Below are positions 1 to 5,897 of a stretch of DNA of 8,281 nt, one piece after another (positions within the stretch are counted from its first letter, which is position 1; every line of letters begins with the position of its first letter). The position numbers and the translations under genes were made by a program. This DNA is from Nitrospiraceae bacterium UBA6898 (GTDB lineage Bacteria; Nitrospirota; Thermodesulfovibrionia; Thermodesulfovibrionales; UBA6898), in NCBI GenBank assembly GCA_002448975.1, contig DKBO01000068.1, forward strand, positions 1-8,281, in the 5' to 3' direction. The notes under the pieces are model-generated. The model saw only the letters and a program-made list of their open reading frames with translations, did no database searches and had not been told where the DNA came from.

Positions 1-41
1 GAGCTTCTTGCTGCCTCATCGAAAAGAAGCTGCTTTGCCAT
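1..41 (-). CDS. groEL: GroEL chaperonin, N-terminal fragment (cut by window edge)
   Basis: Only the first 13 codons are inside the window. They read MAKQLLFDEAARS, a typical GroEL amino terminus (MAKxxxFxEEAR-like). GroEL is the 14-mer ATP-driven cytoplasmic folding chamber that works with the GroES lid. The gene starts 38 nt downstream of the groES stop and has its own strong Shine-Dalgarno, so the two form the usual groES-groEL operon under the CIRCE-bearing promoter at about 379-433. The identification rests on the short N-terminal match plus the conserved gene order; the rest of the protein cannot be assessed. Confidence 0.93.
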   Translation of the reverse strand, partial: MAKQLLFDEAARS

Positions 42-50
42 ATAGTATTT

Positions 51-56
51 CCTCCT
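51..56 (-). promoter_or_regulatory. Ribosome binding site of groEL
   Basis: AGGAGG on the minus strand lies 9 nt upstream of the groEL ATG. It is a full consensus Shine-Dalgarno and fixes the GroEL start at position 41. Confidence 0.85.
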
Positions 57-79
57 GATAAGTTTTATTGGTTTTTGAG

Positions 80-340
80 TTATTCGACGATGCCGAGAAT
101 GTCTTCTTCTTTGACGATCAGGTAATCAGTGCCGTCCATGTTCACTTTGGAGCCCGAGTATTTGTCAAAGAGGATGGTGTTGCCGACCTTTACATCCTTT
201 ACTTCAGAACCTATTGCCTCAACCTTGCCCTTCTGGGGCTTTTCCTTTGCAGAATCGGGAATATAAATCCCACCTGCTGTTTTTTCTCCTTCTTCAGAGT
301 ATGATACGAATACTCTGTCCTTGAGTGGCCTGAATTTCAT
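80..340 (-). CDS. groES: Co-chaperonin GroES (Hsp10), short form
   Basis: This is the heptameric lid of the GroEL folding chamber in the cytoplasm. The 86-residue product begins MKFRPLKDRVFV and carries the mobile-loop region EEGEKTAGGIYIPDSAKEKP, whose IYI hydrophobic stretch docks on GroEL. It ends in the conserved DYLIVKEEDILGIVE. The ATG at 340 is chosen over an ATG six bases upstream because AAGGAG lies 8 nt before it but only 2 nt before the other. Compared with the usual 94-97 residues, the segment between the KVEAIGS strand and DVKVGN is shortened: the roof beta-hairpin of E. coli GroES (around ENGEVKP) is missing. Similarly short GroES proteins are known in some lineages, so this looks like a natural variant, not damage. 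The gene is first in the groES-groEL operon and is predicted to be repressed by HrcA through CIRCE. Confidence 0.97.
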   Translation of the reverse strand: MKFRPLKDRVFVSYSEEGEKTAGGIYIPDSAKEKPQKGKVEAIGSEVKDVKVGNTILFDKYSGSKVNMDGTDYLIVKEEDILGIVE

Positions 341-348
341 AAGCATTT

Positions 349-354
349 CTCCTT
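349..354 (-). promoter_or_regulatory. Ribosome binding site of groES
   Basis: AAGGAG on the minus strand lies 8 nt upstream of the ATG at 340. Two in-frame ATGs follow it (346 and 340), and only the second has normal spacing, so this site decides the start codon. Confidence 0.8.
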
Positions 355-378
355 TCTGCGTATTTTGATAAGTAGTTG

Positions 379-405
379 TTAGCACTCACCGTAAGCGAGT
401 GCTAA
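379..405 (-). promoter_or_regulatory. CIRCE heat-shock operator (HrcA binding site)
   Basis: The sequence is TTAGCACTC-N9-GAGTGCTAA with both nine-base arms perfect, matching the consensus CIRCE inverted repeat exactly. It lies 38 nt upstream of the groES start, in the predicted 5' untranslated region and promoter. HrcA, the dedicated repressor, is known to bind this element and release it on heat shock. hrcA itself is not in the window. Confidence 0.97.
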
Positions 406-433
406 TATACAGGGAAAATAGATAAGAAGGCAA
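404..433 (-). promoter_or_regulatory. Predicted sigma70 promoter of groES-groEL
   Basis: Reading the minus strand, a -35-like TTGCCT (428-433) is followed after 18 nt by a -10-like TATATT (404-409). The -10 overlaps the outer two bases of the CIRCE element, so HrcA bound there would block RNA polymerase directly. Transcription would start near position 397, inside CIRCE. Confidence 0.65.
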
Positions 434-448
434 GTTTTTATTATGCTG

Positions 449-484
449 AAAAAATGAGAAAAAGCTATTTTATCTCGCTTTCTC
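449..484 (-). terminator. Probable weak Rho-independent terminator after the zinc-ribbon/receiver gene
   Basis: On the minus strand GAGAAAGC (484-477) can pair with GCTTTTTCTC (465-456), with a two-base bulge and an 11-nt AT-rich loop. A is then followed by six T's (454-449). The stem is AU-rich and not strong. It lies about 30 nt after the stop codon at 513 and just upstream of the groE promoter, where an operon boundary is expected. Confidence 0.45.
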
Positions 485-512
485 TCTTATAATCTTGTTT
501 TTTCTATATTTT

Positions 513-1415
513 TTAGGAAAGAGCTTTTTTCTTTGCTGCCAAGAAGTTATCTATGGCTTCCTTGTAGAAATCGGCCTTGTCTCTGGTCTCCTGGGGGATC
601 CTGTTATCATAAAGCTTCTTGCCTTCTTTAACCTCGGCAGCAAAAACAGCATAGAACTTGTCCTGCCGGACAGCTTCATCAACCTTTGCTGAATTATAGA
701 GGTAGATATCATTGATAATGGTTCGGGCCAGCCGTCTGGCTTTTTCCGTCATCTCGTCTCCCTTTACCTCTGCAGATATCTTTGCCGCGGGAGCTTCAGG
801 CTGACCGAAGGCGTGTTGCGACTTTTTTTCATCCGCTGATATGTCAGGAGCGCTCGGGACCGGGGACTTTTGCTGAGGGGCTTCTGCTTCGGCAGGTGCA
901 CCGCTTTGTATCCTGTTGACAGCGTCGATGAGCCTTGTGGAAAGATCATGTTCCTCGATATAGTTGTCAGCGCCATACAGCGACACAGGCTCTCTCCGGT
1001 ACTTTGTCTTATCATAGATGGAAGGCACAAGGATGAACTTCATCTCTTTCGTCTCAGGTCGTGACTTGAGGCGCTTACATACTTCGAAGCCATAAATTTT
1101 CGGCAGAGCGACTTCGATGATCCCCAACCAGGGAAGTTCCTTCAATGCCTTGACCATGGCGTCAATGCCGTCGGCAGAAGTCAACGTGGCATATCCCTGT
1201 CCCGCAAGAAGTGTCCTGATGTTCTCGACAACCGAAGGGTTCGAATGGGCAATAAGAGCCTTCTTTCCGTCAAGGGCCTTTTTCTCCTGTGCCGCCGGCT
1301 TCTTTATGACGAGGACCGTACTGCATCTCGGACATTTGAAGCGCGATCCCTGCGGTGAGAGCTTGGCATCATCCACCTTCAGCTTCGTCCTGCACTTGGG
1401 ACATACAACTACCAC
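513..1415 (-). CDS. Zinc-ribbon protein with degenerate response-regulator receiver domain
   Basis: The 300-residue cytoplasmic protein has three visible parts. Residues 1-37 form an MJ0042-type zinc ribbon with C5-x2-C8 and C28-x2-C31. Residues about 51-165 have the fold pattern of a CheY-like receiver (KALIAHSNP, then VALPKIYGFEV, then GADNYIEE). Residues about 225-300 form a charged, probably helical C-terminal domain, after a Pro/Ala-rich linker. Key receiver residues are replaced: the acidic pair by H57-S58, the phospho-acceptor Asp by E101, and the conserved Lys by E155. It is therefore probably not phosphorylated and acts as a protein-interaction module. The start is GTG, fixed by GAGGAGG 8 nt upstream. 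It overlaps the rhomboid stop by 7 nt, so translation is probably coupled. The partner and output are unknown; DNA or RNA binding through the ribbon is possible but not shown. Confidence 0.85.
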   Translation of the reverse strand: MVVVCPKCRTKLKVDDAKLSPQGSRFKCPRCSTVLVIKKPAAQEKKALDGKKALIAHSNPSVVENIRTLLAGQGYATLTSADGIDAMVKALKELPWLGIIEVALPKIYGFEVCKRLKSRPETKEMKFILVPSIYDKTKYRREPVSLYGADNYIEEHDLSTRLIDAVNRIQSGAPAEAEAPQQKSPVPSAPDISADEKKSQHAFGQPEAPAAKISAEVKGDEMTEKARRLARTIINDIYLYNSAKVDEAVRQDKFYAVFAAEVKEGKKLYDNRIPQETRDKADFYKEAIDNFLAAKKKALS

Positions 1416-2086
1416 GATTTAGACCTCCTCGGCTGCCACAATTTTATGGTGATAAGACCGGCGATGAATCCCCCGACATGGGCAAACCACGCAATACCTC
1501 CCTGATTCCGGATCCCCTGCGCGGTCAAGCCGCTCACGACCTGTATAATAGCCCAAAATCCTATAACTATCAAGGCAGGGATCTGGATGGTCTGGACGAA
1601 AAATCCGAGGAATATGAGCGTATGGATACGGGCGTAGGGAAAGAGCAGAAGGTAGGCGCCAAGAACGCCCGATATGGCCCCGCTTGCACCGATCATCGGC
1701 ACGGTAGAGGAAGGCGCGATCAATGCGTGGGATACCGCAGCCGCGATCCCGCAGAAGAGGTAAAAAAGGATAAATCTGAAATGGCCGAGCCTGTCCTCGA
1801 TATTGTTGCCGAAGATCCAGAGGTAGAGCATATTGCCGAAGATATGGAAAAGGCCGCCATGCATGAACATGGAGGTGAAGAGCGTTAACGCCGGATGAAT
1901 AGGCTGTGTGGGTGAGGTCTGCATAGTGATAATATTGTATGGTATAGCACCATAGGCGTAGACGATCTGCCGGCCGTCTGTACCGCTCAGCATCTGGAGA
2001 ATAAAGACCACAATGTTCAGCACGATTATCGCAATGGTGACAAGCGGGAACGTATTTGAGGGATTATCGTCCTTATAAGGGAACAT
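1409..2086 (-). CDS. Rhomboid-family intramembrane serine protease
   Basis: The 225-residue integral membrane protein is of rhomboid type and cleaves transmembrane substrates within the inner membrane. The catalytic serine is in GASGAISG (S135) and the catalytic histidine in AHVGGF (H203). The HxxxN motif HIFGN (H81, N85) supplies the oxyanion-side residues. Hydrophobic helices are visible at about 14-33, 67-93, 104-123, 131-149, 156-164, 169-188 and 201-217, fitting a six-to-seven-helix rhomboid. No extra N-terminal domain is present. The start ATG has AAGGA 8 nt upstream, inside the end of the preceding ATPase gene, which it overlaps by 14 nt. Its stop overlaps the GTG of the zinc-ribbon gene by 7 nt. 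Substrates cannot be inferred. All active-site residues are present, so it should be an active protease. Confidence 0.93.
   Translation of the reverse strand: MFPYKDDNPSNTFPLVTIAIIVLNIVVFILQMLSGTDGRQIVYAYGAIPYNIITMQTSPTQPIHPALTLFTSMFMHGGLFHIFGNMLYLWIFGNNIEDRLGHFRFILFYLFCGIAAAVSHALIAPSSTVPMIGASGAISGVLGAYLLLFPYARIHTLIFLGFFVQTIQIPALIVIGFWAIIQVVSGLTAQGIRNQGGIAWFAHVGGFIAGLITIKLWQPRRSKSW
1424..1430 (-). promoter_or_regulatory. Ribosome binding site deciding a GTG start
   Basis: GAGGAGG on the minus strand lies 8 nt upstream of the GTG at 1415, within the last codons of the rhomboid gene. It supports the GTG start of the zinc-ribbon/receiver protein, placing the first CxxC at residues 5-8. Confidence 0.8.
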
Positions 2087-2663
2087 TTCCTGTTTCCTTT
2101 GGTGGTCTCAGGCGAGGGCGCTGATCAAAAAAGCCCTGCAGCGCCTCAAGCAGATCATTTCGGATCGCAGACAGGACCTCTGAAGAGTTTATCGGGACCT
2201 CCTCGAGGGCAGAGCGTATTTCGCGTGTATCAAGACGGTAGCGCATGCCATCACAAGCACAATGGAGGAGGATGTCGACGCGCGGGTTCCCTGCGATCAG
2301 CGTCGTGACCGTGTCAGCGATATTGCCGAGTGGCTTCATGTCAATATGGCTTGGCCTGAAATCAGCAGTAACGACGGTACCCTTGCCCACAATAGAGCGG
2401 ACCACGATGTCACCGCCCGTTTCCCTTGCCGACTGCGCCAGCAGGGAAAGTCCTAATCCTATCTTACGCGTTGTCCGGGTGGTGCAGAAAGGATCGAGGA
2501 CCTTCTGAAGGAATGCATCCGTCATACCTTTGCCGTTATCTTCAATCTCTACGGTGAAAAGGTCTTTCACGGTCTCTTCGACGATGCTGATCCGGATGAA
2601 TGTTGCTGCAGCATTGATCGAGTTCTCGACGATGTCGAGGATGTGGAGGGACAGGTCTTCCAT
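2073..2663 (-). CDS. GHKL (histidine-kinase-like) ATPase domain protein
   Basis: The 196-residue soluble protein has a complete Bergerat ATP-binding fold but no sensor or phospho-accepting histidine domain. The N-box is ENSINA (E13-A18), G1 is DNGKGM (D42-M47), the F-box is DPFCTTRTT (57-65), G2 is GLGL (69-72) and G3 is GKGT (93-96). Residues about 105-190 form a C-terminal domain with the pattern VDILLHCACDGMRYRLDTREIR, which I recall as typical of the ATPases placed among Nuo/hydrogenase regulatory genes. It probably acts as a stand-alone protein kinase or ATP-dependent switch. No Shine-Dalgarno precedes the ATG; a TACAAT -10-like box lies 8 nt upstream, so the mRNA may be nearly leaderless. 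It starts a three-gene overlapping unit with the rhomboid and zinc-ribbon genes. It is separated from the PHP gene by the plus-strand insert. Confidence 0.88.
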   Translation of the reverse strand: MEDLSLHILDIVENSINAAATFIRISIVEETVKDLFTVEIEDNGKGMTDAFLQKVLDPFCTTRTTRKIGLGLSLLAQSARETGGDIVVRSIVGKGTVVTADFRPSHIDMKPLGNIADTVTTLIAGNPRVDILLHCACDGMRYRLDTREIRSALEEVPINSSEVLSAIRNDLLEALQGFFDQRPRLRPPKETGNVPL

Positions 2664-2671
2664 ATCCGTTC

Positions 2672-2677
2672 ATTGTA
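2672..2677 (-). promoter_or_regulatory. Candidate -10 box upstream of the GHKL ATPase gene
   Basis: TACAAT on the minus strand ends 8 nt before the ATG at 2663. No convincing -35 hexamer is seen at 16-18 nt spacing. If used, the transcript would begin within a few bases of the start codon, which fits the absence of a ribosome binding site. Confidence 0.3.
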
Positions 2678-2766
2678 TCAGAAACCATAGTAACAGAGCG
2701 TAGCATTTCCGCAGTGAAACAGGCGTCGGAGAGCGGTGCGCATAATCCCGGGAGTCCAAGCTTCCA

Positions 2767-2778
2767 CGCTGGCCAGCG
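2767..2778. repeat. Perfect 12-bp palindrome in the divergent intergenic region
   Basis: CGCTGGCCAGCG is its own reverse complement. It lies 47 nt upstream of the sugar-dehydrogenase start and about 100 nt upstream of the ATPase start. It could be a dimeric regulator site or a chance palindrome. No second copy was noticed. Confidence 0.35.
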
Positions 2779-2824
2779 CTGAAATAGCTACTAAACCTGC
2801 TGGCAATATGAGATAATAAATCAT

Positions 2825-4618
2825 ATGGTGAGTATATCTCTTCTGCAAAAAGCTCTTTCTCTCTTTCTCATGCTTGCTTCGGCGGCGCTCTCTTTTCCGC
2901 TCCTCGTTCATGCCAAGGAAACGGGTATAGCGCTCGCGCCATATGCATCAGGCTTCTCATCGCCCGTCTTTATTACGCACGCCAGCGATGGCAGCCAAAG
3001 AATCTTTGTTGTTGGGCAGATAGGAGTCATCAGGATTGTCAGAAACGGGGTGCCGAATGCCGCGCCCTTCCTCGATATATCCGACCGGGTTCTTTTCGGG
3101 GGGGAACAGGGTCTTCTGAGCATGGCCTTTCCGCCTGGCTATGCAGAGAAGGGATATTTTTATGTCAACTATACGAGGAGGCCTGATGGGGCTACGGTCA
3201 TTTCACGTTTCAGGACAACAGCCGACACTGACATTGCCGATCCCTCTGGTGAGGAGGTCATCATCGCAGTCGAGCAGCCCTTCGCGAATCATAACGGCGG
3301 ACAGATTGCTTTTGGACCTGCGGACGGGTTTCTCTATATCGGCATGGGCGACGGCGGGTCAGGAGGTGACCCGCAGAATTTTGCACAGAACCTCTCAGAT
3401 CTCCCGGGAAACAAGCGGCTCCTTGGCAAGCTCCTGCGGATTGACGTGGAATCAGGGCTCCAGCAGCCGTACGCAATTCCGCAGACCAATCCGGTCATCG
3501 AAGGACGCAGCACCGAGGTATGGGCGCTGGGTTTGCGGAATCCCTGGCGTTTTTCGTTCGACCGGGACACGGGAGATCTCTACATCGGAGATGTCGGCCA
3601 GGGACTGCGAGAGGAGATCGACTTTCAACCTGCATCGAGTGCTGGCGGAGAAAACTATGGCTGGAACATCTTGGAGGGTTCTCTCTGCTTTTTCCCCGCA
3701 TCAGGCTGCTCGCCTCCGTCGAACTACACGCCACCGGTTACAGAGTATGATCATGGCTTAGGATGCTCTGTCACCGGAGGCAACGTATACCGGGGAGTTG
3801 AATTCCCTCTGCTCAATGGCCTCTATTTCTTTGGGGACTTCTGTTCCGGCAGGATCTGGAGCCTGAGGCGCGTCGCTAACACGTGGCAGCAGGTCCTCCT
3901 TCTTGATACGGGAATGAACATCTCTACTTTTGGTGAAGACGAGCGGGGCGGACTGTACGTGGCTGATTATGCTACCGGAGGCATCTCAAGGATTGTTCCA
4001 TCCATAACTCTCATCGCTCCGAATGGCGGGGAGGTCATCCCATCAGGGTCCGTCTTCCCGGTCAGCTGGACAGCGCCGGCAGAAGCAACCTCCTTCAGGG
4101 TGAAGTACTCCTTAGACAAAGGAATTACCTGGAGGGTTGCTGATGGCAACTTTTCGGGAAACAGTTTTGCCTGGAACGTACCGATGCCGAAAAAAAACAG
4201 GAAGAGTTCACGCGTCAAGGTGATAGGATTTGACGCTCAGGACAACAGGATTGGCGGAGACATCTCGGATGCGGCGTTTACCGTCGAATCTGTCAGCATA
4301 ACGTCTCCGGTGCGTGCTGACGTACTCGTGCAGGGGACCTCTCATGTCATTACATGGAGAACAAACGGGACAAAGGAACCTGTGGATAGCTTCAGACTCT
4401 TCTATACGAAGAACAGGGGCAGGTCATGGGCGAGGATCGTTCGCACTGAACCGGGAACAGGCAATCCCGGAAGCTTTGCCTGGGATGAAGCTTCAGAAAA
4501 TCCAATACCGAATGTTCGTACGGCAAAGTCGGGGAGCAGGTTAAAGCTTGTGCTGAAAGACGCGCAGGGCAGGACAACAGGCATAGCTCTCAGTGATTTT
4601 TTCACCATAGGACCGTGA
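2825..4618 (+). CDS. Exported PQQ-dependent sugar dehydrogenase-type beta-propeller with two C-terminal beta-sandwich domains
   Basis: This 597-residue protein belongs to the glucose/sorbosone dehydrogenase family, which oxidises aldose sugars in the periplasm with PQQ. A signal peptide spans about 1-30, with a hydrophobic core and a VHA/KE cleavage site. The six-bladed propeller covers about 36-390. It includes NHNGG with the likely catalytic H156, YIGMGDGGSGGDPQN (171-185), ALGLRNPWRFSFD (234-246), GDVGQG (255-260), ENYGWN (276-281) and TGGNVYRG (317-324). Cysteines at 288, 295, 314 and 340 may form disulfides, as expected outside the cytoplasm. Residues about 393-490 and 491-597 are two Ig/Kre9-like modules with the pattern APNGGEVIPSGSVFPVSW. 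No sorting signal follows. It is the only plus-strand gene. No clear ribosome binding site precedes the ATG; the start is chosen because it gives a complete signal peptide. No PQQ synthesis genes are in view, so enzyme activity is inferred. Confidence 0.9.
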   Translation: MVSISLLQKALSLFLMLASAALSFPLLVHAKETGIALAPYASGFSSPVFITHASDGSQRIFVVGQIGVIRIVRNGVPNAAPFLDISDRVLFGGEQGLLSMAFPPGYAEKGYFYVNYTRRPDGATVISRFRTTADTDIADPSGEEVIIAVEQPFANHNGGQIAFGPADGFLYIGMGDGGSGGDPQNFAQNLSDLPGNKRLLGKLLRIDVESGLQQPYAIPQTNPVIEGRSTEVWALGLRNPWRFSFDRDTGDLYIGDVGQGLREEIDFQPASSAGGENYGWNILEGSLCFFPASGCSPPSNYTPPVTEYDHGLGCSVTGGNVYRGVEFPLLNGLYFFGDFCSGRIWSLRRVANTWQQVLLLDTGMNISTFGEDERGGLYVADYATGGISRIVPSITLIAPNGGEVIPSGSVFPVSWTAPAEATSFRVKYSLDKGITWRVADGNFSGNSFAWNVPMPKKNRKSSRVKVIGFDAQDNRIGGDISDAAFTVESVSITSPVRADVLVQGTSHVITWRTNGTKEPVDSFRLFYTKNRGRSWARIVRTEPGTGNPGSFAWDEASENPIPNVRTAKSGSRLKLVLKDAQGRTTGIALSDFFTIGP

Positions 4619-4624
4619 ATGTCA

Positions 4625-4661
4625 GCCGGCTACCATCTGAGTATGAGTGTCGGCATTTTTT
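4625..4661 (+). terminator. Probable Rho-independent terminator of the sugar-dehydrogenase gene
   Basis: GCCGGC (4625-4630) pairs with GTCGGC (4649-4654), six pairs including one G-U, over an 18-nt loop. This is followed by A and six T's (4656-4661). It starts 6 nt after the stop codon. The loop is longer than usual, so efficiency is uncertain. Confidence 0.5.
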
Positions 4662-4717
4662 GAGAAGGGGTTCATCGCCTGTGGGTGATGTACCTTATTC
4701 AGTTCTGCCGACTCATA
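4642..4717. repeat. Nested inverted repeat in the convergent intergenic region
   Basis: The outer arms are TATGAGTGTCGGCA (4642-4655) and TGCCGACTCATA (4706-4717), complementary over 12 bp with a two-base bulge. Inside them CATCGCC (4673-4679) and GGTGATG (4684-4690) form a second 7-bp stem, with one G-U in the RNA, closed by a TGTG loop. The left outer arm overlaps the T-run-proximal arm of the terminator, so the two folds exclude each other. It could be an RNA structure, an mRNA 3'-end stabiliser or the remains of a small inverted-repeat element. Confidence 0.55.
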
Positions 4718-4824
4718 ATTTTATTGCCGCGGTCACTAGCCTTAAAAAGTGGTCCATTGCGGGGGATATCATGCAGAAAGATGTCGTGATGGTGATTGCT
4801 GCATGAGGACGAACTGCTCTCTTC

Positions 4825-5565
4825 TCAGAGGATTACTGTTCTGTTGTCTTTTCCGCCAAGCGCGAGGCTGAGTTCTTCAAACGAAGCGTGGTTCATATAC
4901 AGGCCAATCGTTTTTTTCCCAATGTCCTCAAGCTGGTGGGCATCAGAGGATGTGATCCAGGGGAGGGTACGGTACCCGCCGAATTTCTCAATGGCTTCTT
5001 CCATGCCGGTTCTTGATGAGATCTCAAGCGCGTCGAAGCCGGCCTCCGGCGGTATGAAGCCGAGTTGGCCGATAATACCGAAGACTTCACGGTCGATGTG
5101 GCTGGCCACGGCTATACCCTGAAACAAGTGAATAAGCTCAATAATCCTGTTGACCGAGAGGTCCGTTGCCCCGATCAGGAGTCTTCTATTGAATCCGAGA
5201 ACCTCATCTTCTTCATTCACGATGACCTGCATGCCGAATGCATCCTCGTCATTGTCTCCTGGCTGAAGATGCTCGTAAACCAATTCCTGCATAGCAAGGG
5301 CGAGCTTTAGGTTTTCGAAGAAGCCAAGCACATGGACCTCCTCGGACGACGTGATCTCCATGCCCGGGATCACCGCAATTCCCCGTTTTTTGCCGATTTC
5401 CTGCGTTACTGCAATATTTTCGGCAGAGTTATGGTCACAAAGAGCTATGATGTTGATTCCGCGGGATGCAGCCGTTTCAATGATATTGCGCGGAGTCATG
5501 AAAAGGTCTGCGCATGGGGAGAGGCATGAATGTATGTGGAGATCTGCCCTGAATTCTACCGGCAT
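4825..5565 (-). CDS. PHP-domain metal-dependent phosphoesterase
   Basis: The 246-residue cytoplasmic protein has a complete set of PHP metal ligands: DLHIHSCLSPCAD (H10, H12, D20), CDHNS (D44, H45), GMEITSSEEVHVLGF (E70, H78), ASHID (H156) and SSDAHQLEDIG (D208, H210). PHP domains typically bind two or three metals and hydrolyse phosphate esters or phosphodiesters, including nucleotide-like substrates. The substrate here is unknown. It is a single-domain protein, unlike DNA-polymerase-linked PHP domains. Its ATG overlaps the end of the upstream DRTGG gene by 10 nt, with no strong ribosome binding site, suggesting coupled translation. Being in the same overlapping operon as DRTGG and GHKL proteins implies a role in a signalling or nucleotide-metabolite circuit tied to the NuoG-like enzyme. 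It is the last minus-strand gene before the convergent sugar-dehydrogenase gene. Confidence 0.92.
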   Translation of the reverse strand: MPVEFRADLHIHSCLSPCADLFMTPRNIIETAASRGINIIALCDHNSAENIAVTQEIGKKRGIAVIPGMEITSSEEVHVLGFFENLKLALAMQELVYEHLQPGDNDEDAFGMQVIVNEEDEVLGFNRRLLIGATDLSVNRIIELIHLFQGIAVASHIDREVFGIIGQLGFIPPEAGFDALEISSRTGMEEAIEKFGGYRTLPWITSSDAHQLEDIGKKTIGLYMNHASFEELSLALGGKDNRTVIL

Positions 5566-5897
5566 CTCAGTCCGAGGGCATAGAGCCTCCCGACGAGTTC
5601 AAACGTAGGCAATGCGCTGGTCATGACAGGAATATTCTCCGCAACAGCACGCTTAAGCGTGTCTTCATCTGGCCTTCTGTTGTTCACCAGGATAATGCCG
5701 GCCAGTCCTTTGAGAGATGCTACGGCGACAATATTAAGGTGGATCTGGAGGGTGATCCATATGTTGCCACCGGAAGAGTTACCCATCACGTCTGATAGGA
5801 GGTCGCTCACGTAGCCGCCTGTCACCTCTCTGTTCAGATCGAGCCCAGGGGTTTTCACGTCAAGAGAAAGTCTGTTTACGATCTCCTGCAGGTTCAT
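5556..5897 (-). CDS. DRTGG-domain protein (canonical copy)
   Basis: The 113-residue protein consists of one DRTGG domain, a small alpha/beta module also found in phosphotransacetylase and linked to CBS or HPr-kinase-like proteins. It probably binds a ligand or mediates protein contacts. The signature region is EVTGGYVSDLLSDVMG, with T26-G27-G28 retained. It is followed by the strand/helix pattern IVAVASLKGLAGIILVNN and IPVMTSALPTFELVGRLYALGL. AAGGAG (5903-5908) lies 5 nt upstream of the ATG, which overlaps the ATPase stop as ATGA. It is a paralogue of the 130-residue protein at 6399-6791: both begin MNLxEI and align without gaps through the motif region. The ligand and partner are not known. 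Confidence 0.85.
   Translation of the reverse strand: MNLQEIVNRLSLDVKTPGLDLNREVTGGYVSDLLSDVMGNSSGGNIWITLQIHLNIVAVASLKGLAGIILVNNRRPDEDTLKRAVAENIPVMTSALPTFELVGRLYALGLRCR

Noticed and set aside
341..385. N-terminal extension of GroES by 15 residues to an upstream ATG
   Set aside because: The extension would run back into the CIRCE operator and has no homology to GroES; the ATG at 340 has a well-placed ribosome binding site and the canonical MKFRPL start.
1355..1888. 177-residue plus-strand ORF
   Set aside because: It is antisense to the rhomboid gene, low-complexity and charged, with no family resemblance; the opposite frame has a full rhomboid active site.
2678..2824. A 48-residue minus-strand ORF with a hydrophobic start (MIYYLILPAGLVAI), whose ATG shares the CATATG palindrome with the sugar-dehydrogenase start
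   Set aside because: No ribosome binding site, no recognisable family, and its longer version runs antisense into the signal-peptide coding region. It looks like chance in a short intergenic region, though a small peptide cannot be excluded.
3141..3761. 206-residue plus-strand ORF in another frame inside the sugar-dehydrogenase gene
   Set aside because: It is an alternative-frame shadow; the main frame carries the propeller motifs.
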